This document shows positions 20,400-31,737 of a DNA stretch of 57,481 bases, piece after piece; the first letter of the stretch is position 1; the number at the start of each line of letters is the position of its first letter. The stretch lies in the NCBI GenBank assembly GCA_023375785.1, contig SZWC01004881.1, positions 62,936-120,416 of the forward strand, read 5' to 3'. This DNA is from Penium margaritaceum (taxonomy: Eukaryota; Streptophyta; Zygnematophyceae; Desmidiales; Peniaceae). The position numbers were made by a program, and so were the translations under genes. A model generated the notes under the pieces. That model did not search any database and had not been told where the DNA came from. It saw nothing but the letters and a program-made list of their open reading frames with translations.

Positions 20400-20846
20400 C
20401 TACATCTTCGTATCAATCTTCCACCCCACATCATTGCATTTTGAGGCAAGAGACTCAATCTGTTGCATGGCGGAAATAACGTCCTCACCCTCCTCGATCC
20501 TCACCGTCAAGATTCGCTTCATTGCGAAGATCTTGTTGGCTTGGGATGTTGATTGGTGGATGGAGCAGAGCTTCTTCCATGCATCAGCTGCCAGGTCACA
20601 GCCGTGGATGTAGCCCCACTGAGATTCATGCAGCGCCGACAATAGGAGCATCAGCGCCTTCGTGTTCATCTTCGCAAAGGCCGTCTTTTCCTCGTTTGTT
20701 GCGCTCGCATCTTGAACCTTCGTGCCCTTCATAAGCTCCAGCAGTCCCTTGTGCGGGAGGTAGATCTCAAAATGCCACCACCACAGCCCAAATCCAGGGC
20801 TGCCCATGTACTTTTGGATGGGCGAGGACTCCGGCTTCTGCGCCAT
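20400..20846 (-). pseudogene. Copia-F gag N-terminal part
   Basis: The 148 codons from ATG 20846 form a UBN2-type Copia gag. Visible motifs are YLPHKGLLELMKG, residues around 60-85 with KALMLLLSALHESQW, then DAWKKLCSIHQSTSQ and a helix with EEGEDVISAMQQIESLASK. The start lies about 120 bp after the 5' LTR end, and no other ATG in frame is closer. The ORF stops at TAG 20400-20402, after which the same frame continues as late gag. Confidence 0.8.
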
Positions 20847-20970
20847 GTTGAACTTCTGCGATGGACAGTCTCAGAGTTCGACCGCGATGTCGCCCGGAGC
20901 GACACTCCCGTGCATTGCGGAAGCCGTGAACATTTTGGCAGGTAGGTTAGGGGTGTGGGCCCATAACCAT

Positions 20971-21699
20971 TTGTCAGGATTGCTATCCTGGCGTGCCCTG
21001 AACTACCTAAGTTTCCACAGCTACTTAGTGCAAAGTGAATTCCAAGGGAGGTGTGTGCTTTGGGTCGCCACAATACCAAGGGAGCAGAAATCTGGCAAAG
21101 TACAGATTACGGAAACTGAAAAAGGCTGAGAATCATCAATGGTTAGTTGTTTTGGTGAGATTACATCAGATTCTTATAGCCTGTGATCTGTGATTTCCAT
21201 CACATCCAAGCACGCCCAAAATGGAGCAGTATAGCCCCTGCTACGCCCATCGTAGCAACTCTTGGTGGAGCCGTCTTTGGCTGCCGCCGACGCGAGTCGT
21301 CTCCGACATGAGCCGACGACGGCTCGAAGCGCCTTTTTTTGATTGACAAGTCAAAGGGCGGCTCGCCCTGGTCCAGGGGACCTCCCTGGTTGCTTCCTCT
21401 AGGGCCTTGGTATCTATGGAGCCAGTTGGAGGTGAACGGACCACCGGTGGTGGAGTATCCCGTCACCCCGGACGGGTACCAGATTCTACCCGCCGCACCA
21501 CCCGAACTTTGGGTAGGGCTAACTTTCTGAATTATCAACCAAATTGAGTAACTGAAAGCTCGAAACCGCGTGGAAAAATCCAGGGAGTCCAATTCTGCAA
21601 TCAGATTGGAAATTCAGCCACTCTGTAGTGGTCGAACCAGGAAAACGGCAAACGGCATCCATGGCAGGGCACTGTTTTACAGCCTCCTCTCCGACAACA
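20971..21699 (-). repeat. Copia-F 5' LTR
   Basis: In element orientation it starts TGTTGTCGGAGAGG (21699) and ends AATCCTGACA (20971), about 729 bp. The next bases (reading leftward) are AATGGTTATGGGCCCAC, a possible primer binding site (TGGTTATGGGCCC). The start is inferred from the TG; the end is supported by the second LTR. Confidence 0.75.
21171..21180 (-). promoter_or_regulatory. Candidate TATA box of Copia-F LTR
   Basis: GCTATAAGAA on the minus strand is conserved at 18197-18206 in the other LTR and lies about 200 bp before the LTR end. Confidence 0.4.
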
Positions 21700-22020
21700 T
21701 TCTATGGCAGTACAATTATAAAGATGACATCACACCGTGCTGAAATCCCCACAATCTTTTCAATGTGTTTGGACTTACACAAAAATTAATGATGGTGTAC
21801 CCATCCTTTTAAAAAATATACGGCATGCCTGTATGTTGTTACTAATTTTTAAGGTCTCAGTACGCCGTGAGCAGTTGTGGTATTCATAGGTATGCCGTAC
21901 CTATAATTTAGTACGCCGGGTATGCCGTGTCTAATTTTAGACCCATTGGTACGCCAACTTAATAGTGTGTGCGGTGTGGGTATCGGAGCTATTTCACCCA
22001 TTCCAAATTCACATTAAGAT
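21700..22020. other. AT-rich spacer with repeated TATGCCGT/TACGCCGT words
   Basis: TATGCCGT, TACGCCGT and relatives occur several times between 21818 and 21955, including the near-palindrome GGTATGCCGTACC. No ORF is supported. Confidence 0.5.
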
Positions 22021-22370
22021 TGCATATTCAAGGAAGCCTCAAGACGTAATCAGTGTCGTGGACACTATTCAACTTACTGTCAATCACCAAACAAAGCTGA
22101 AGAGAGGGGGCAAACCGATATTCAAGGGAACATATCAGATGAGCAAAGACGAGGTAACCAAACTCTAAAAGCAATTGGACTAGATGGTGGCTCAGGGGTC
22201 CATTTGACCATCCACAATACCCGATGTGGTATCAGTACTTTTTGTAAAAACAAAAGCAAGGGAGATGCCAATGTGCATGGTTGCTATGTGTTGAAAGATG
22301 TTACCATAAAAATCCTCTACTCCCTTCTGCAAGCAAATGAAATTATTAACCAGTGGTAATATCCCCAGCC
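22020..22370 (+). pseudogene. Ty3/gypsy RT N-terminal fragment, highly decayed
   Basis: A frame with several stops reads HQTKLKRGGKPIFKGTYQMS, KDEVTKL, then SVLFVKTKARGDANVHGCYV. This parallels the RT start of Gypsy-K ([45 protein letters not shown]) at 29050-29240. It covers only the fingers region, and the active site is absent. It is older than Gypsy-K judging by its substitutions and stops. Confidence 0.75.
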
Positions 22371-22489
22371 ACACGTGGTCGTTCACTTTTCCTACATTTG
22401 CTTTTCCTACACACGAGCCTGTACTTGCCCATGATTTCCCTCCATCCTCTCTTTTTCTTTGCAAGGCCAAGCCTTTGCGTCTGTGGACC

Positions 22490-24367
22490 AGTTGCTTGTT
22501 ATGCACCTAGAGGTGAGTACCTTAGCTTTGGGTCACTCCCATGAGCTCGGTGAAAGTCTTCGACCACTGGCCTCTAGGACTCAATGGACAGATGACTTGG
22601 CACCCAGGCATCGCAGACGTAATATTCAGATTGGAAAGCTTGGCACGAAGGCCCTTGGCCTAAGTATCTAGGTGAAGTACGCTAAGGTGCACCCACTTTG
22701 TCATGTCAGTCACGAGTTGGTCTCCCGAGAGTTCTCAGTTGCAATGATCATGCGAGTCTAGAGACGTGTGTCTAAGCCACCGAGAGCTCCCCCTCAATGG
22801 CGCCTCATCCAGGCACATTCAAGGAGGCACTCTCAAATCAGGATGCATAGTTGAGGCATGTTGCTTGTAAGGGTGATCTGAGAGTCATCCACGAGCAAGG
22901 TGTCTGAGTTTATCAACCTTCTGCATGGGCGAAACGCTGTACGGGCTAAGTGGGTTTTTTTCAAGAAGGAGAAGTCTGATGGCATACTAGATTACAACAA
23001 GGCTCGCTTGATGACCAAGGTTCTCACAAGTTGAGCGTGTGGATGTCATTAACACCTTTGCACCTGTTGGCCCAATAACCATCTCTCGCGCTCTGTTTCG
23101 GGTTTTAGCTCACAATGACTGTGAGCTCCACCAAATGGGTTTGAACAAAAGCAATCCTCCATCAAACCCTAGAGGAGGAGATCCACATGGTCTAGCCACC
23201 TGGCTTCGAGGTCGGTGACAAGGTTTGGCGATTGCGTAAGGTCTTGTACGGCCTTGTAAGTAGTCACCACGATAACGGAACGAGAAGATCTCCAGCACAC
23301 GAACAGGTGCTGGTTATGTGTAGCATGACGTCGACCCCTCCTTTTTCAAATGGACGACTGAGAGCCTCAAAGACAACCTGGTCTATGTGGAAGAACTCCT
23401 CATTGCGTCTCCTCAATGGGAGGACGTCAAGGAGGCCAAGGCAGTCCTTTGGATTGCTTTGAGGATGAAGGACCTTGGTTTTGTAGCTGTTTTCCTTGGG
23501 ATGGAGATCGTGCATGATCATAAATGGAAAACACTCTTGTTACATCAGACACATTATGCCCCCCTTGTGAGGAAGCGACCGTCTTGATCTGACCTCCTTG
23601 ATGCAATTCCCATAGCCTCCATCCCCATCACACGTGATGGACAGGATGCCCTCAAGGTGGATGATCAAGCAGAGTAGTGGGACACAATGGACGAGACCTT
23701 GTACCTGCTCCTCATCGACTCTCTGATGTACATGGCCATGACCACACGACACGACAAAACATTGCTTTGACCATCACGCTCCTCGCACAGTTCTTGTAGT
23801 GTCTTCGGGCAAGAGCCCTTTATGCGGTTGTGTGAGTGTTACGCTATGTGGTTTCAACACCGTACCTTGGACTCTGCTTTCAATGAAAGTGTTTGGGTAC
23901 ACTCAACAGCTGCACAGACAGTCAATGGACGTGATAAGGCTAGATACGTTTTGCTGCTGAGTTGAACTACTTGGTCATGGCCAACCAGCAAACATGGCTG
24001 CATCCCATGTAGCTCATTAGAGGCTCAGTACGTTATGCAAGGGGCTGGGGCTGTTGAGGTTGGTTAACTGCAACATTTGTTTCGTGAATTACGTGAGTCT
24101 ATGCCTTGCATCATTGTGAGTTGTGACAATCGAAGTGCTCTTGCCATTGTAGAGAACTTTGATGTGTTTCATGCACACATGATGTACATTGTTGTTGAGC
24201 ATCACTTTGTGCATCATCTTGTAGAGCGACAAGTGACCTCCATCATATGGGTCGGCATGGACATGCAGTGGGTTGACTTCTTGACCAAGACATTGATGCG
24301 TGGAAAGTTCATGGTTGCCATACAATCTGTCTGGCTTCGTCCTCTGGATGAGCATGGTTTGGATTAG
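22490..24367 (+). pseudogene. Copia-C0 RT and RNase H, decayed
   Basis: The first recognisable segment, ESLRPLASRTQWTDDL ending with LGTKALGLS (22530-22670), matches the C1 linker at 54150-54270. RT segments follow: the NAVRAKWVF-like stretch near 22935-22960, FAPVGPITISRALF near 23060-23100, VWRLRKVLYGL near 23224-23255, and DLGFVAVFLGMEIVHDHKWK at 23472-23530. RNase H has SCDNRSALAIVENFDVFHAH (24117-24176), VVEHHFVHHLVERQVTSIIW and VDFLTKTLMRGKFMVAIQSV before a stop at 24365-24367. Frameshifts separate the pieces and the YVDD box is not cleanly readable. Confidence 0.8.
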
Positions 24368-24459
24368 AATGTGTGCGTATTTACCATGAAGCATCTTGTT
24401 GCACACTTTTGTTAGGTCTGCACGTGCATAGACATGCATACCATTAGGTCACAGAGGAA

Positions 24460-26134
24460 TGTTGAGATGCGAGTCGTCCCGTCTCTTTGTACAGCTTACT
24501 GTGACCACTCAGCCGTGTCCATGCTCGTACAGACCCCTGATAGACCTAACTGGCGGCGGACCACCGACGGGTGGTGGCTCTACACAAGAGCAAGAACTAG
24601 ACAGCTGCCATGATGTCCCAAATCATTTTGGAAAACTATGCAGGTTCTTTGGAGTCGCTAGAGTTTTCTCAGTGGGCTGGCTCTTGAGACCGATTTGCAT
24701 CTTTTGCATTGTATGTCCAGTGATCATCAATGCCTGGCTTATCATCAATGCGTGTGACCAGTATAGCGTCCTGCTTGAGATTTTGCATGTTCAGGTTAAA
24801 AGGGTGTTGCTTTCGAATGCATGCGCACAAAATTTCGGCCAACACAGTCATTTTGAGCCTGTGTTAGGAAAAATTCACACTGTTGTGTGTGCCATCAGTC
24901 ATGCGCCACGGCAGGTACCCCACTGATCTTTGAATTTAATTATAAACATTATTTTAAAATTTTCACGAATGATTTCTCAGACGAATTAGTTAGGTACCAC
25001 CTAAATTATGACTTGAGCTGGGGTTGTGGCAAAATTTGTTCATGGACCGGGTTCTATGGGCGTTGTTGTGCAAAAAGAACCAACTCTTTTCCACGGTACT
25101 GCGGTTTAGGCTCCGGGTTAATCGTCGCGCATATCACTGACGTGTTGTTTGGCATGTTTGATGAGACAGACACAACTAGCTCCCTTTCCCTTAGACCTTG
25201 ACGTGGAGCACGACTGTGAGAACGGAACACAATGGACGTGAGGGAAAACGGACAAATGTGTGTGTAGTTGGAGTCATAAACAAAGAGACTATTCCTCCGG
25301 GGTGGAGGTCGCTAGTCTACTCCACCCGTCAACCGGTGAGCTGGAGCTCGCCGGCACTCACCTGAAAACACAGACATAACTCCTCATGTGTCCCCATGAG
25401 TTTACATCATGAGTTTTAGTCCTAATCTACGCCTTTCCAAGCTACCACCAACTCACAGGTAAGACTAAACTAGGTCACCAAGCCACTGCAGTTTTAACAT
25501 GAGCAAGTATAAAACTGGATTGATGTGTGACAAGGTACGAGCACTCCATCTTGCCGCCATGAGGGAAGCCAACACTTGTGGAGATGGCTGGAGTGTATCC
25601 TGTGGAGATGACTGGAGTGTATCCTGTGGCTGGATACAGTCGCTCGGCAGCTGCCCGACTCGCGTATGCTCTCCCAATCTTCTGTACCCTCCACCTCATG
25701 AGGAGTATGATTGGTAATGGACGTGAGCCAAAATGTCACAAAAAGCTGTGTACACAATAATCATGATGGGCAAATCTGACACTTCACACATGGTAGACAG
25801 TGCACGTGAGTATTTTCATGCACATTCGATGCGTTTAGACCCTTGCTCGTCAAACATGTGTCCCCATTAGCGCATGGTGTTGAGCCTGTTTCTTAAAATT
25901 GAAGATCCAACATTTTTGTTGAACAAAAGTTGGAATCCGAGTCGACTTCGGCCGCGGCCAGACGGCCGAGGCCAAACGTACCCTAAGTTATTGAAGCTCA
26001 TGAGATTTCAGGAGTCTCTCTACCATAATCTGTGCTGTTTCTTGTACCTACTTGCTCGTTAGTACGTCAATTCACTCGACTTGTGTTGCCACGGTAGAGG
26101 CAGCAATAATAGGAAACTTTTTAATACATTTTCA
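24460..26134 (+). repeat. LTR of Copia-C0 interrupted by a 1-kb insertion
   Basis: It starts TGTTGAGATGCGAGTCGT and ends AATACATTTTCA, parallel to TGTTGTGATGTGAGTTGT and CAATTTTTCA in Copia-C. The length of 1675 bp against 646 bp is explained by sequence at 24921-25977 without counterpart in C1. Confidence 0.75.
24921..25977. other. About 1.06-kb insertion in the C0 LTR, flanked by GTACCC
   Basis: The interval has GTACCC on both sides (24915-24920 and 25978-25983), suggesting a target duplication. It starts CACTGATC and ends with a GC-rich palindromic part around GGCCGCGGCC. I see no terminal inverted repeats, TG...CA ends or coding capacity, so the element type is unknown. It falls where C1 has its TATA-like box, and about 45 bp of LTR are missing there. 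Confidence 0.5.
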
Positions 26135-26271
26135 TGCCCAGGATGTAACAAATGCCTCACTTTGTTTCTTGCCATTGTATATATGCGCTCGACATATTTG
26201 AAGATTTCATCCAAGTAAACTTAAGAAGAAATACAAATTTCACCTTTGTTCTAATTCCTTGAATTGTCTTC

Positions 26272-26843
26272 TGTTACGGACATTATCCATGTGAATGTTA
26301 CGTACCAGACGTACACGAGCCCCTAATCTTCTCAAGTGGACATTTCTGTTATTACACAAACAACCCATCGCGTCGCGAGAACCGCAATATTCACTCCGAC
26401 GGCCGAGGGCAAACTAGCCAACTGCCCCGCTCCCAGTGGATATTCCCGAACCTTCTAACAGCTTCGACCGCTCTCACAAACCTACGAACAGAAGTGTCAT
26501 GACCTTTTGGTAGACTTCTCGACGACTCTCGACAAATCCAGATTTATAAAGATGCATCGCGCATCTTCACCGTCGATTCTCGAAGACCCCCGAATTCTCG
26601 GCGGACCTTCTTGAAGAAGGTCACGACACCACTCCTCACGCGTCGTTCGACATCCGACCCAATGATCCCGACTATGCTTCATTCATAACTTGTCACTTGC
26701 ATATATATGTTCTATCGTTTCGACACTTGTCATCGAAGTTCACTTATCGCTAACTATAAATTGCTGAAGTGTCCCAAATTCTAAATCGTGTTTTGCCTCA
26801 AAACTTCTACATGTTCACCATCTACGTTCCGTTCGGCGTAACA
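26272..26843 (+). repeat. 5' LTR of chromovirus Gypsy-K
   Basis: The 572 bp are bounded by the inverted termini TGTTACG and CGTAACA. A primer binding site starts two bases after the end. A strong TATA box lies at 26543-26551. Confidence 0.85.
26543..26551 (+). promoter_or_regulatory. Candidate TATA box in Gypsy-K LTR
   Basis: TTTATAAAG occurs 300 bp before the LTR end. It is followed by AAGATGCATCGCGCATCTT, a 7-bp-arm inverted repeat (26549-26567). Confidence 0.5.
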
Positions 26844-26845
26844 CT

Positions 26846-26861
26846 TGGTATCACAGCGCAG
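26846..26861 (+). other. Primer binding site of Gypsy-K
   Basis: TGGTATCACAGCGCAG, two bases after the LTR, resembles the initiator-Met tRNA type TGGTATCAGAGC. Confidence 0.7.
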
Positions 26862-27306
26862 CGGTGCTGGAGAGGCATCTGACTACTTCACCCATCCGGA
26901 GGACTACCTTGCACAAGTCTTCAACACATCTCCCACGTCAAGACTTCGCAGACTTCACGACTACGTCGTGAGGCGAGCGAGCGCAACCGATGACCAGCAG
27001 CGGGTCTTCGGCGACGACTTCGGCGATGGAGGAGCGGAACGTGCCTATGCACGCAACCCCAAAGTGACAACAAACGCTGGCATGGCAGTCTTTGTAGCAG
27101 CTGGAACTACCCCTACGGCTTCGGCGACCAATCCGGTCACGGACCCGACGGTGATGAACCAGCCGCCCTAACCGACAGCCTCGATTATGACAGTAGGGAC
27201 GACAGGTGGCACATGATGATGGGCGCGGATCAACGAGGAACTGGTAAACGATATTTTCGCGCTCGAGGACATCAACAGCCACCTGCTCCAACAACTGAAT
27301 GTCGCG

Positions 27307-28215
27307 ATGGAGTCACTTTGCAACGCAAGCGCACGTGAAGCGGTGCTCGTTGAGAGAAATTCCCAAATCTCGAGCAAACACAAAATTCCTCCGAATCCAC
27401 CAGAACCGTTTGATCCTGCAAATTCAAAAGGACCAATGGTTCGGATGTGGCTGATGAGTTTGGAGGTGTATTTCACCACTGCTAGGGTCAATGATGATCA
27501 GAAGAAAATTGACCTCGCGGCCGCGCTTTTGCGTAGTACGACATTAAGTTGGTGGTCCGATCTAAAGACTATCCAACGACAGCAAGAGACCGGCGGAGCA
27601 GCATCAATGGCTCACGACGCCCATCTCACATCACCGACCGCAGGCGTTCTACCCTTGGAGCAGATCAACCCGTAGTGGCAAGACGCGCTGACGACACCAA
27701 CCGACTAGAACAAATTATCGCGCGTGATGCTCGCATGTTTTGTACGACTGCATGAAAAGTCTGATGTACCGTACAAACTCCAGCGTCTACATGAGCAGTC
27801 CAGCGTGGCGGAGTATACGCGGAGATTCCACGGGATCATCATTGGAGCAGACGTCGCCCCCGACGAACTCTGTTTTCACTACATCAACAACGGCCTCAAG
27901 CGAGATATCCGGCGAGCAATTGCTATTTTTGGCATCCAAAATGACTTGTCGTGGATGGTTGCAACAGCAGAAGGGATCGACAGCGCCGACTACAAAGCTC
28001 GAATCCAGGAATCCTACGGCTGGAGACCTCCTAACTACAATTATCGTAGAAGTGGAAAAACCCAGTGGACGAACTCCTCGACTTTGATGGAAGTAGATGC
28101 CGTTAACCAGAGAGAGACATGAACCTCCTACAACTACAACAAAATCGGGCACATCACTCCGAACTGTCGGAGCAACCAACAGGCCAAAGAGCCGAGAAAC
28201 GGCAGAGTACAGAAG
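27307..28215 (+). pseudogene. Gypsy-K gag
   Basis: The capsid protein region starts plausibly at ATG 27307. It has PPNPPEPFDPANSKGPMVR, then MWLMSLEVYFTTARVNDDQK and AALLRSTTLSWWSDLKT, the retrotrans_gag core. After a stop and frameshift it continues at 27724 (FVRLHEKSDVPYKLQRLHEQ, SSVAEYTRRFHGII, GLKRDIRRAI). The zinc knuckle near 28125-28170 reads SYNYNKIGHITPNC, where two of the three Cys are Ser and Tyr, each explainable by one base change from Cys codons. The leader between the primer site and 27307 also contains an open stretch without recognisable domain. Confidence 0.8.
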
Positions 28216-28379
28216 TAAAAGGCACACCTCTTGTCCACGAGGAGCGATCTGTGCCGAACGATCACCAATGTGAACGGCCCACATCACCACAAAGGGTTTC
28301 TGAGACCGTAAAGTTCGACGAGGGGTACAAGGACAACCAACCGGCGATACTGCTAAACATTCAGCCTCGAGGATGAAGA

Positions 28380-28680
28380 ATTCACAGAACGGTACCGACA
28401 CTATTGGATGGAGGAGCTTCACATAACTTCGTGAGCAACGACATGCTTTGCAAGCTGGGTTTGCAGACAGAACCAGGGATGTTTGAAGGAAAAACCGTTG
28501 ACTGGAGACAAAAGATACGGAGACTCCAAGAACCACTATGACCACAAGTGAGAGATCTTCGGGATGTGACAGTATTGACGTCTTTTCCAATGAGCGATCA
28601 TAAAATTATCCTCGGACAAGACTTCCTGTACCGGCACAATCCGCAGGTCGACTGGAACAGCGGTGACGTCTACATGTAGA
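28380..28680 (+). pseudogene. Gypsy-K protease
   Basis: The aspartic protease loop reads TLLDGGASHNFVSNDMLCK (28395-28452), with the catalytic Asp followed by Gly-Gly instead of the usual Ser/Thr-Gly. The second signature is MSDHKIILGQDFLYRHN near 28600, equivalent to ILG-x-D in plant Gypsy elements. It lies between gag and RT, and a stop follows at 28678. Decay is modest but frames differ. Confidence 0.75.
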
Positions 28681-28742
28681 ATGATGGCGCCAAACAATAA
28701 CTTCCACATACATGACGGAAGCCGACAACGAAAGCAACAAAG

Positions 28743-30330
28743 GTGGAAGAAGTAGAGGAAGCCTCGGAGGCCGAAAAGCGACAACCGGTGCAGCCGATAC
28801 CGCTCAACGTGGCCAAGCACTGTATACGGAGAGGTGCTTGTGCGTGGCTCATACATCTTGAGCCAATAGAAGAAGTGAAAGTGGCAGCAACTGACTCACC
28901 ATTGGCCTCATCAGCCTCATCAGCCTCAATGGAGTTCACGATGGTACCCGAAGAGTTCGCACCACTCATCGAAGAGTTTGCAAACGTCTTCCACAACGAA
29001 ATCCCAAAAACCTTACCTCCTCAACGAGACATCGACCATCACATCAAACTGAAGCCGGGAAGTAGACCTACCGTCCAAGGAGCCTATCGGATGAGCGATC
29101 ACGAGCTGACCAAGCTGAAAAAGCAGCTCGACAAGATGCTCGGTCAGGAGTTCATCCGCCCTTCCACGTCACCATACGCCGCACCCATGCTATTCGTGAA
29201 AAAGAAAACCGACGAGATGCGGATGTGCGCAGATAATCGGCTGTTGAACGTCGCTACCATCAAGAACTGCTACCCTCTCCCTCAAGCTGACGAACTTTTC
29301 AACCAACCCCGAGGAGCCCGAATTTTCAGCAGAATCGACTTATGAGGCGGATATCACCAGATACACGTGGCAGGCGCCGACATTGAGAAAACAACATTCC
29401 GAATTCGCTACGGGCACTTTGACTCCATGGTTATGCCGTTTAGACTCACAAACGTCCCAGTAATGTTCATGGCAGCAATGAACAACATTTTCCATCTGTA
29501 CCTCGACGATTTTGTTGTGGTATATCTCGACGACATTCTGGTGTACAACCGCACCCCAGAGGAGCACGATGGACATATCCAAAAAGTTCTCAAAGTTTTA
29601 CAAAGAGAGAAGTTTTCCGGAAAACTTTCGAAATGTGACTTTGGTTGTCGTTCGATCGAGTTTTTGGGTCACGTCATCAACGGTGGACGGATCAACATGG
29701 ATATGAAAAAAGTGGCAGCAGTCGCTAATTGGCCGACGCCGACCAATGTTCGAGAAATTGAAGTTTCTCTCAGATTCTATAATTACTACCGGCGATTCCT
29801 GAGGGACTACGCACGCGTGTCAGCGTCCTTTCCGACCTCACTCGAAAAGAAAACGAGTGGTGGTGGGGAGACAGCAAAAAAGAAGTGTTCACCGCTTGCA
29901 GAACACTCTGACCTCGGCGTGAGCCCCATGATTAGCCAATCCAACGGTCGACTACGTCATGGCTAAGGATGCATCAGACCGAGCCATTGGCACGATTCTT
30001 CTGCAAGATCACAGCAATGGCAAGCAACCGGTCACCTAGATGTCTCAAAAGCTACGAGGGCCGGAACTCAACTACGCGGTCCATGAAGAGGAGATGATGG
30101 TGGTCGTGTACGCATTCAAGACGTGGCAATGCTGCCTGGAGTGTCGCCAATGCATGGTGCGCACCGACCACCACGCATTGAAATGTTTGAAGATGGAGCC
30201 TAATCTTAGCCGACGTCAAACCCAATGGATGGAGTTCCTTGAGTCCAGGTTCGACTACGAAATCGAGTAGTGGCGGAGAAAAACCAATCTGACGGACGCA
30301 ATCAGCTGCCGACCAAATTTTACATCCGAC
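28743..30330 (+). pseudogene. Gypsy-K reverse transcriptase and RNase H
   Basis: The RT frame (28743-29966) shows [39 protein letters not shown] and SRIDL, then a TGA at 29343-29345 where R/GGYHQI is expected (CGA to TGA). It continues with MPFRLTNVPVMFM and an intact active site VVVYLDDILVY near 29519-29550. RNase H follows: AKDASDRAIGTILLQDH, a TAG, MSQKLRGPELNYAVHEEEMM and VRTDHHALKCLKMEPNLSRR, then another stop. The domains are well conserved, so the element is younger than Gypsy-E. Confidence 0.88.
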
Positions 30331-30885
30331 GTGGCAACCCTACAACTTCAGCGAGACCCCTGCCTTGAGCGACTGTTAGCACGAGACTATGATCGGCATG
30401 ACGGATATGATAAAACCAAGTTCTGGCTCGACGCACCGTGCTGGCGACGTCACTTCACTCGCCAGACGGTCGTTCCCCAAAACGACGAATTTAGCCGTAT
30501 GCTGCTCGAAGAAGAATGCCAGGACACCGGTCCATGTGGACACTTCGGAGAGGACAAGACGTTGAAAAGGCTGGAAAAAAACTACTGGGGGGACAAAATG
30601 CAATCCGACGTGGCCAATTTCTAGAAGACCTGCGACACATGTCAACGACAAAACTCTCGTCACACGAGGCCACCCGGACTTCTGCAACCGCTCTCCGTTC
30701 CAACAGAACCATGGGCAGAATCCATGGACTTCGTCACCGGATTACCAGTCACACCCAAGGGATATGACGCCATCTGCATGGTCGTCGACAGGTTTTCTGA
30801 AATGTCCCACTTCATCCCGACAACGACCATCATCACCACCGAAGGAACAGCACAACTGTTTCTAAACAACATCATACGGCTACAC
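30331..30885 (+). pseudogene. Gypsy-K integrase, N-terminal zinc domain and start of core
   Basis: HFGEDKTLKRLEKNYWGDK, then a TAG, then TCDTCQRQNSRHTRPPGLL form the H2C2 zinc domain. The core begins WAESMDFVTGLPVTPKGYDA (first catalytic Asp), VVDRFSEMSHFIPT, and ends at IIRLH where Copia A2 interrupts. It continues at 39770. Confidence 0.85.
30881..30885. repeat. Left target-site duplication of Copia A2 (TACAC)
   Basis: It pairs with TGCAC at 39765-39769, with one transition difference. Confidence 0.7.
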
Positions 30886-31737
30886 AAATGGAAAACTAGG
30901 CAGCAGGTTAGGGCAAAAGCGTTGTTGATGCAGCGTGTGGGCTTCCACGCTCATTGCTTAAGTCTGCTGCCCCCATAGTCTGCTGCTCTGGAGACTAAGT
31001 CTGGGAGCTCTGGGTTTGTTACTCTGAAGTGTGCGCGCTAGTGTTAGCGCCAGAATGCAGCTGAAAACTGAAAGTGACTGATTAGGAATAAATAATGAGC
31101 AACAATGGGAGACCCCTCCAGGTTCTAGCTCCCCCCCACTAGTGTAGAACTTGTTACTCAGCTAACCAGCCAATCAGAAAATAGTCCTAGACCTATTTTC
31201 TGGCAGGCAAGGTTTTCTCGGTGAGCCCTGCCCGATGCCGAACAACCCAAAACCTGGGCGTCGTCCGTTTTGCCCTAGAACTGGACCATACCACAATACC
31301 GATGCTGCGAACACAGTCGTGCGGTCAGAATCAGCTAGAAAAACAACAGCAAAGAGTTATGGCTGCCCAAACCCAGGCAGTGCCTACGACGGTCCATGAT
31401 ACCAAACAGTGCCACGCAGTAAGAGACATGGACCCTAGGCAGAGCATGATGCTGCAGACGCAATGGCACAGTCAGAAACATCGCTGGGTACATGCAGACA
31501 GCATCTGCGATGGCAGTGGCCGCAGGCGGCTTGACTGCCAAGGAGGCCTGTCGATGGAGCTGAGCACGTCGCCGGAGGGAAGAGGCTCCAACGAACTGCG
31601 AGTAGGCCTTAGTGTGCGTCGGCTCCACCGGACGACACTCCAGCAGCATCAAGTCTCATCGTCAGTCATCTGCACGCCGATGTAGACAAGCGGGGACGAC
31701 ACAACAGAGCACAATGAGAGTTGCAAAAAAACCAACA
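30886..31737 (-). repeat. 3' LTR of Copia A2
   Basis: The 852 bp begin TGTTGGTTTTTTTGC in element orientation (31737) and end CCTAGTTTTCCATTT (30886). The polypurine tract CATGGGGGAG (31747-31738) precedes it. Confidence 0.9.

Larger units (their letters stand above)
17998..21699 (-). mobile_element. Copia-F: Ty1/copia element on the minus strand, internally deleted
   Basis: From right to left: 5' LTR (21699-20971), primer-site candidate, gag (20846-20400), CCHC, protease and integrase (20399-18542), and a partial 3' LTR (18541-17998). RT and RNase H are missing. The left LTR also lacks the first 178 bp present in the right LTR (21522-21699), so one deletion removed everything from the end of integrase into the LTR. 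Flanking 5-mers (GCCTC left, TTCTA right) do not match, so no target-site duplication survives. Confidence 0.85.
22490..26134 (+). mobile_element. Copia-C0: old relative of Copia-C (RT, RNase H, LTR)
   Basis: The sequence starts abruptly within the integrase-RT linker, continues as RT and RNase H to about 24367, and ends in an LTR (24460-26134) that aligns with the Copia-C LTR at both ends. Gag, protease and integrase are absent. Many stops and frameshifts show it is much older than C1. Confidence 0.8.
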
